Shown here piece by piece: positions 6,504 through 7,659 of a DNA stretch of 7,659 bases; the stretch's first letter is position 1; every line of letters starts with the position of its first letter. Below the pieces are notes generated by a model. It worked only from the letters and a program-made list of their open reading frames with translations. It made no database searches and was not told the DNA's origin. The stretch is taken from contig JANXSH010001157.1 of NCBI GenBank assembly GCA_025356615.1, forward strand, positions 1-7,659, written 5' to 3'. The translations under genes were made by a program, and so were the position numbers. This DNA is from Planctomycetia bacterium. GTDB taxonomy: Bacteria > Planctomycetota > Planctomycetia > Gemmatales > Gemmataceae.

Positions 6504-6531
6504 TTGACCCCGCGCGCGCGGGGCGTATCAT
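6504..6531 (+). promoter_or_regulatory. Sigma70-like promoter of the aldehyde dehydrogenase gene
   Basis: TTGACC (6504-6509) and TATCAT (6526-6531) each match the -35 and -10 consensus at five of six positions with a 16-bp spacer. This puts the transcription start near 6538 and leaves a leader of about 40 nt to the ATG. The AT-rich -10 stands out from very GC-rich surroundings. Confidence 0.6.
6508..6523. promoter_or_regulatory. Perfect 16-bp GC palindrome in the promoter spacer (possible operator)
   Basis: CCCCGCGCGCGCGGGG is its own reverse complement. It overlaps the last two bases of the -35 and fills the spacer to within 2 bp of the -10. A dimeric repressor bound here would block RNA polymerase. 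Alternating CG steps could also favour Z-DNA or a tight hairpin. No regulator gene is in the window, so the operator role is an inference. Confidence 0.4.
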
Positions 6532-6578
6532 GCCGAGTACACAAGGGTATTCGCCCGCATTCGCAACAGGGAGACATC

Positions 6579-7659
6579 ATGACGACGGCGACGATGAAGC
6601 GCGCGACGGCACCGGCCGTCCGCGAGACCCGGCTGTTCATCAACAACGAGTTCGTCGAGGCGACCGGCGGCGGCACGTTCGAGACGTTCAACCCCTCGAC
6701 CGGCGACGTGCTGGCCAAGGTGTCGGCGGCGACGGCGGCCGACGTGGACCGCGCCGTCAAGGCCGCCCGCGCCGCCCTCGAGAAGGGGCCGTGGGCCAAG
6801 ATGGACGCCGCCGACCGCGGCAAGTTGATGTTCAAACTGGCCGACCTGATCGAGAAGAACGCCGAGGAACTCGCCCAGCTCGAGTCGATCAACTGCGGCA
6901 AGACGATCCGCGACTCGCGCGGCGACATGGGCGGCGCGGTCAACACGCTCCGCTACTACGCCGGCTGGGCCGACAAGATCGAGGGCAAGACGGTGCCCGT
7001 GCGCGGCAACTTCCTGTCGTACACGCTGCGCCAGCCGATCGGCGTCGTCGGGCAGATCATCCCGTGGAACTTCCCGCTCCTCATGCTCGCGTGGAAGTGG
7101 GGCCCGGCCCTGGCGTGCGGCAACACGATCGTCATGAAGCCCGCCGAGCAGACCCCGCTGACCGCCCTGCGCGTCGCGGCCCTGGCGCAGGAGGCCGGCT
7201 TCCCCGCCGGCGTCATCAACATCGTCAACGGCATGGGCGAGACGACCGGCCACGCGATGGTCATCCACCCCGACATCGACAAGATCGCCTTCACCGGCCA
7301 CGTCGATACGGCCAAGCTGATCCAGCGCAACGCCGCCGAGACGCTCAAGCGCTGCACCTACGAGCTGGGCGGCAAGAGTCCGAACGTCGTCTTCTCCGAC
7401 TGCAACATGGAGGACGCCGTCAACGGCGCGTTCCACGCCATCTACTTCCACACCGGCCAGTGCTGCACGGCGGGAAGCCGACTCTTCGTCCAGAAGAAGA
7501 TCCACCAGGAGTTCGTCGAGCGCCTCGCCGAGAAGGCCAAGGAGCGCAAGCTCGGCGACCCGCTCGACGAGGCCACCGAGCAAGGCCCGCAGGTGTCGCA
7601 GGAGCAGATGGACAAGATCCTCGGCTACTGCGAACTCGGCCAGAAGCAGGGCGCGACCC
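6579..7659 (+). CDS. NAD(P)-dependent aldehyde dehydrogenase, 5' part, C-terminus outside window
   Basis: 360 residues are visible of a family usually near 490-500. The N-terminus is LFINNEFVEA (19-28). Key positions match human ALDH2 by eye: PWNFP (162-166, oxyanion N164), KPAEQTP (187-193, K187), ELGGKSPN (262-269, general base E262) and GQCCTAGSR (293-301, nucleophile C296). The enzyme oxidises an aldehyde to a carboxylate with NAD(P)+ in the cytoplasm; the substrate (acetaldehyde, betaine or sugar-derived aldehydes) is not determined. The usual FTGS-x3-G cofactor loop reads FTGHVDTA (238-245), with His for Ser and Ala for the second Gly, which I regard as a subfamily variant. The ATG follows AGGGAG by 5 nt. 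About 97% of third codon positions are G or C, well above the glycan genes, consistent with strong expression. It has its own promoter and appears unrelated to the glycan operon. Confidence 0.95.
   Translation, partial: MTTATMKRATAPAVRETRLFINNEFVEATGGGTFETFNPSTGDVLAKVSAATAADVDRAVKAARAALEKGPWAKMDAADRGKLMFKLADLIEKNAEELAQLESINCGKTIRDSRGDMGGAVNTLRYYAGWADKIEGKTVPVRGNFLSYTLRQPIGVVGQIIPWNFPLLMLAWKWGPALACGNTIVMKPAEQTPLTALRVAALAQEAGFPAGVINIVNGMGETTGHAMVIHPDIDKIAFTGHVDTAKLIQRNAAETLKRCTYELGGKSPNVVFSDCNMEDAVNGAFHAIYFHTGQCCTAGSRLFVQKKIHQEFVERLAEKAKERKLGDPLDEATEQGPQVSQEQMDKILGYCELGQKQGAT

Larger units (their letters stand above)
6261..6578. other. Divergent intergenic region
   Basis: About 318 bp separate the divergent export lipoprotein and aldehyde dehydrogenase genes. 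The half next to the lipoprotein (6261-6440) shows no clear promoter; TTGACG-like bases on the minus strand (6357-6352) lack a -10 at a fitting distance. The other half holds a dispersed-type palindromic repeat (6443-6472), a small inverted repeat GAGGA-CTA-TCCTC (6484-6496), a sigma70-like promoter (6504-6531) and the ribosome binding site AGGGAG (6568-6573). Short open frames crossing it have no credible start or family features. Confidence 0.7.

Noticed and set aside
6528..7583. 351-residue minus-strand open frame opposite the aldehyde dehydrogenase
   Set aside because: Low-complexity Val/Asp/Leu/Ala composition produced by the extreme GC3 of the opposite strand; the plus strand has catalytic ALDH motifs.

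Overview
This window is high-GC bacterial DNA. It most resembles a planctomycete (Planctomycetota, perhaps Gemmatales/Isosphaerales-like), but that placement is an inference from gene style, not a phylogenetic result. Three things point that way: a small SLBB-type polysaccharide export lipoprotein, an aldehyde dehydrogenase with a TGHVDTAK-type variant motif, and an intergenic palindrome whose reverse strand reads VGWVERSEAHAGG, a peptide I associate with dispersed repeats in such genomes.

Positions 1-5492 hold six plus-strand genes that look like one operon for making or decorating a surface glycan or glycolipid. In order they are: the 3' part of a family 2 glycosyltransferase; an LpxA-like left-handed beta-helix acyltransferase; a FabG/PhaB-like 3-oxoacyl reductase; a Gfo/Idh/MocA sugar dehydrogenase; a class I SAM methyltransferase; and a GT-C type multi-pass membrane glycosyltransferase. 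Spacing is tight: a 4-bp stop/start overlap, then gaps of 32 and 32 bp, then 59 bp holding a strong hairpin, then a 25-bp overlap. A working model is that the reductase supplies an (R)-3-hydroxyacyl group that the acyltransferase places on a nucleotide sugar, which is also oxidised and methylated. Soluble and membrane glycosyltransferases would then build it into a lipid-linked or cell-surface glycan.

Positions 5499-6260 hold a minus-strand Wza-like export lipoprotein that converges on the operon with only 6 bp between stop codons. It is a plausible export component for the same glycan.

Positions 6261-6578 are a divergent intergenic region. It carries the palindromic repeat and a good sigma70-like promoter whose -35/-10 spacer is almost filled by a perfect 16-bp GC palindrome. 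From 6579 to the window end runs an NAD(P)-dependent aldehyde dehydrogenase, cut by the edge. Its codon use (almost every third base G or C) differs visibly from the glycan genes and suggests high expression and an unrelated function.

I see no tRNA, rRNA, CRISPR array or intact transposase. The most interesting features are the acyltransferase/reductase/dehydrogenase grouping, the hairpin at 3161-3180 that resembles an IS200/IS605 right end, the promoter-embedded palindrome, and a marked excess of the hexamer CGATCG.
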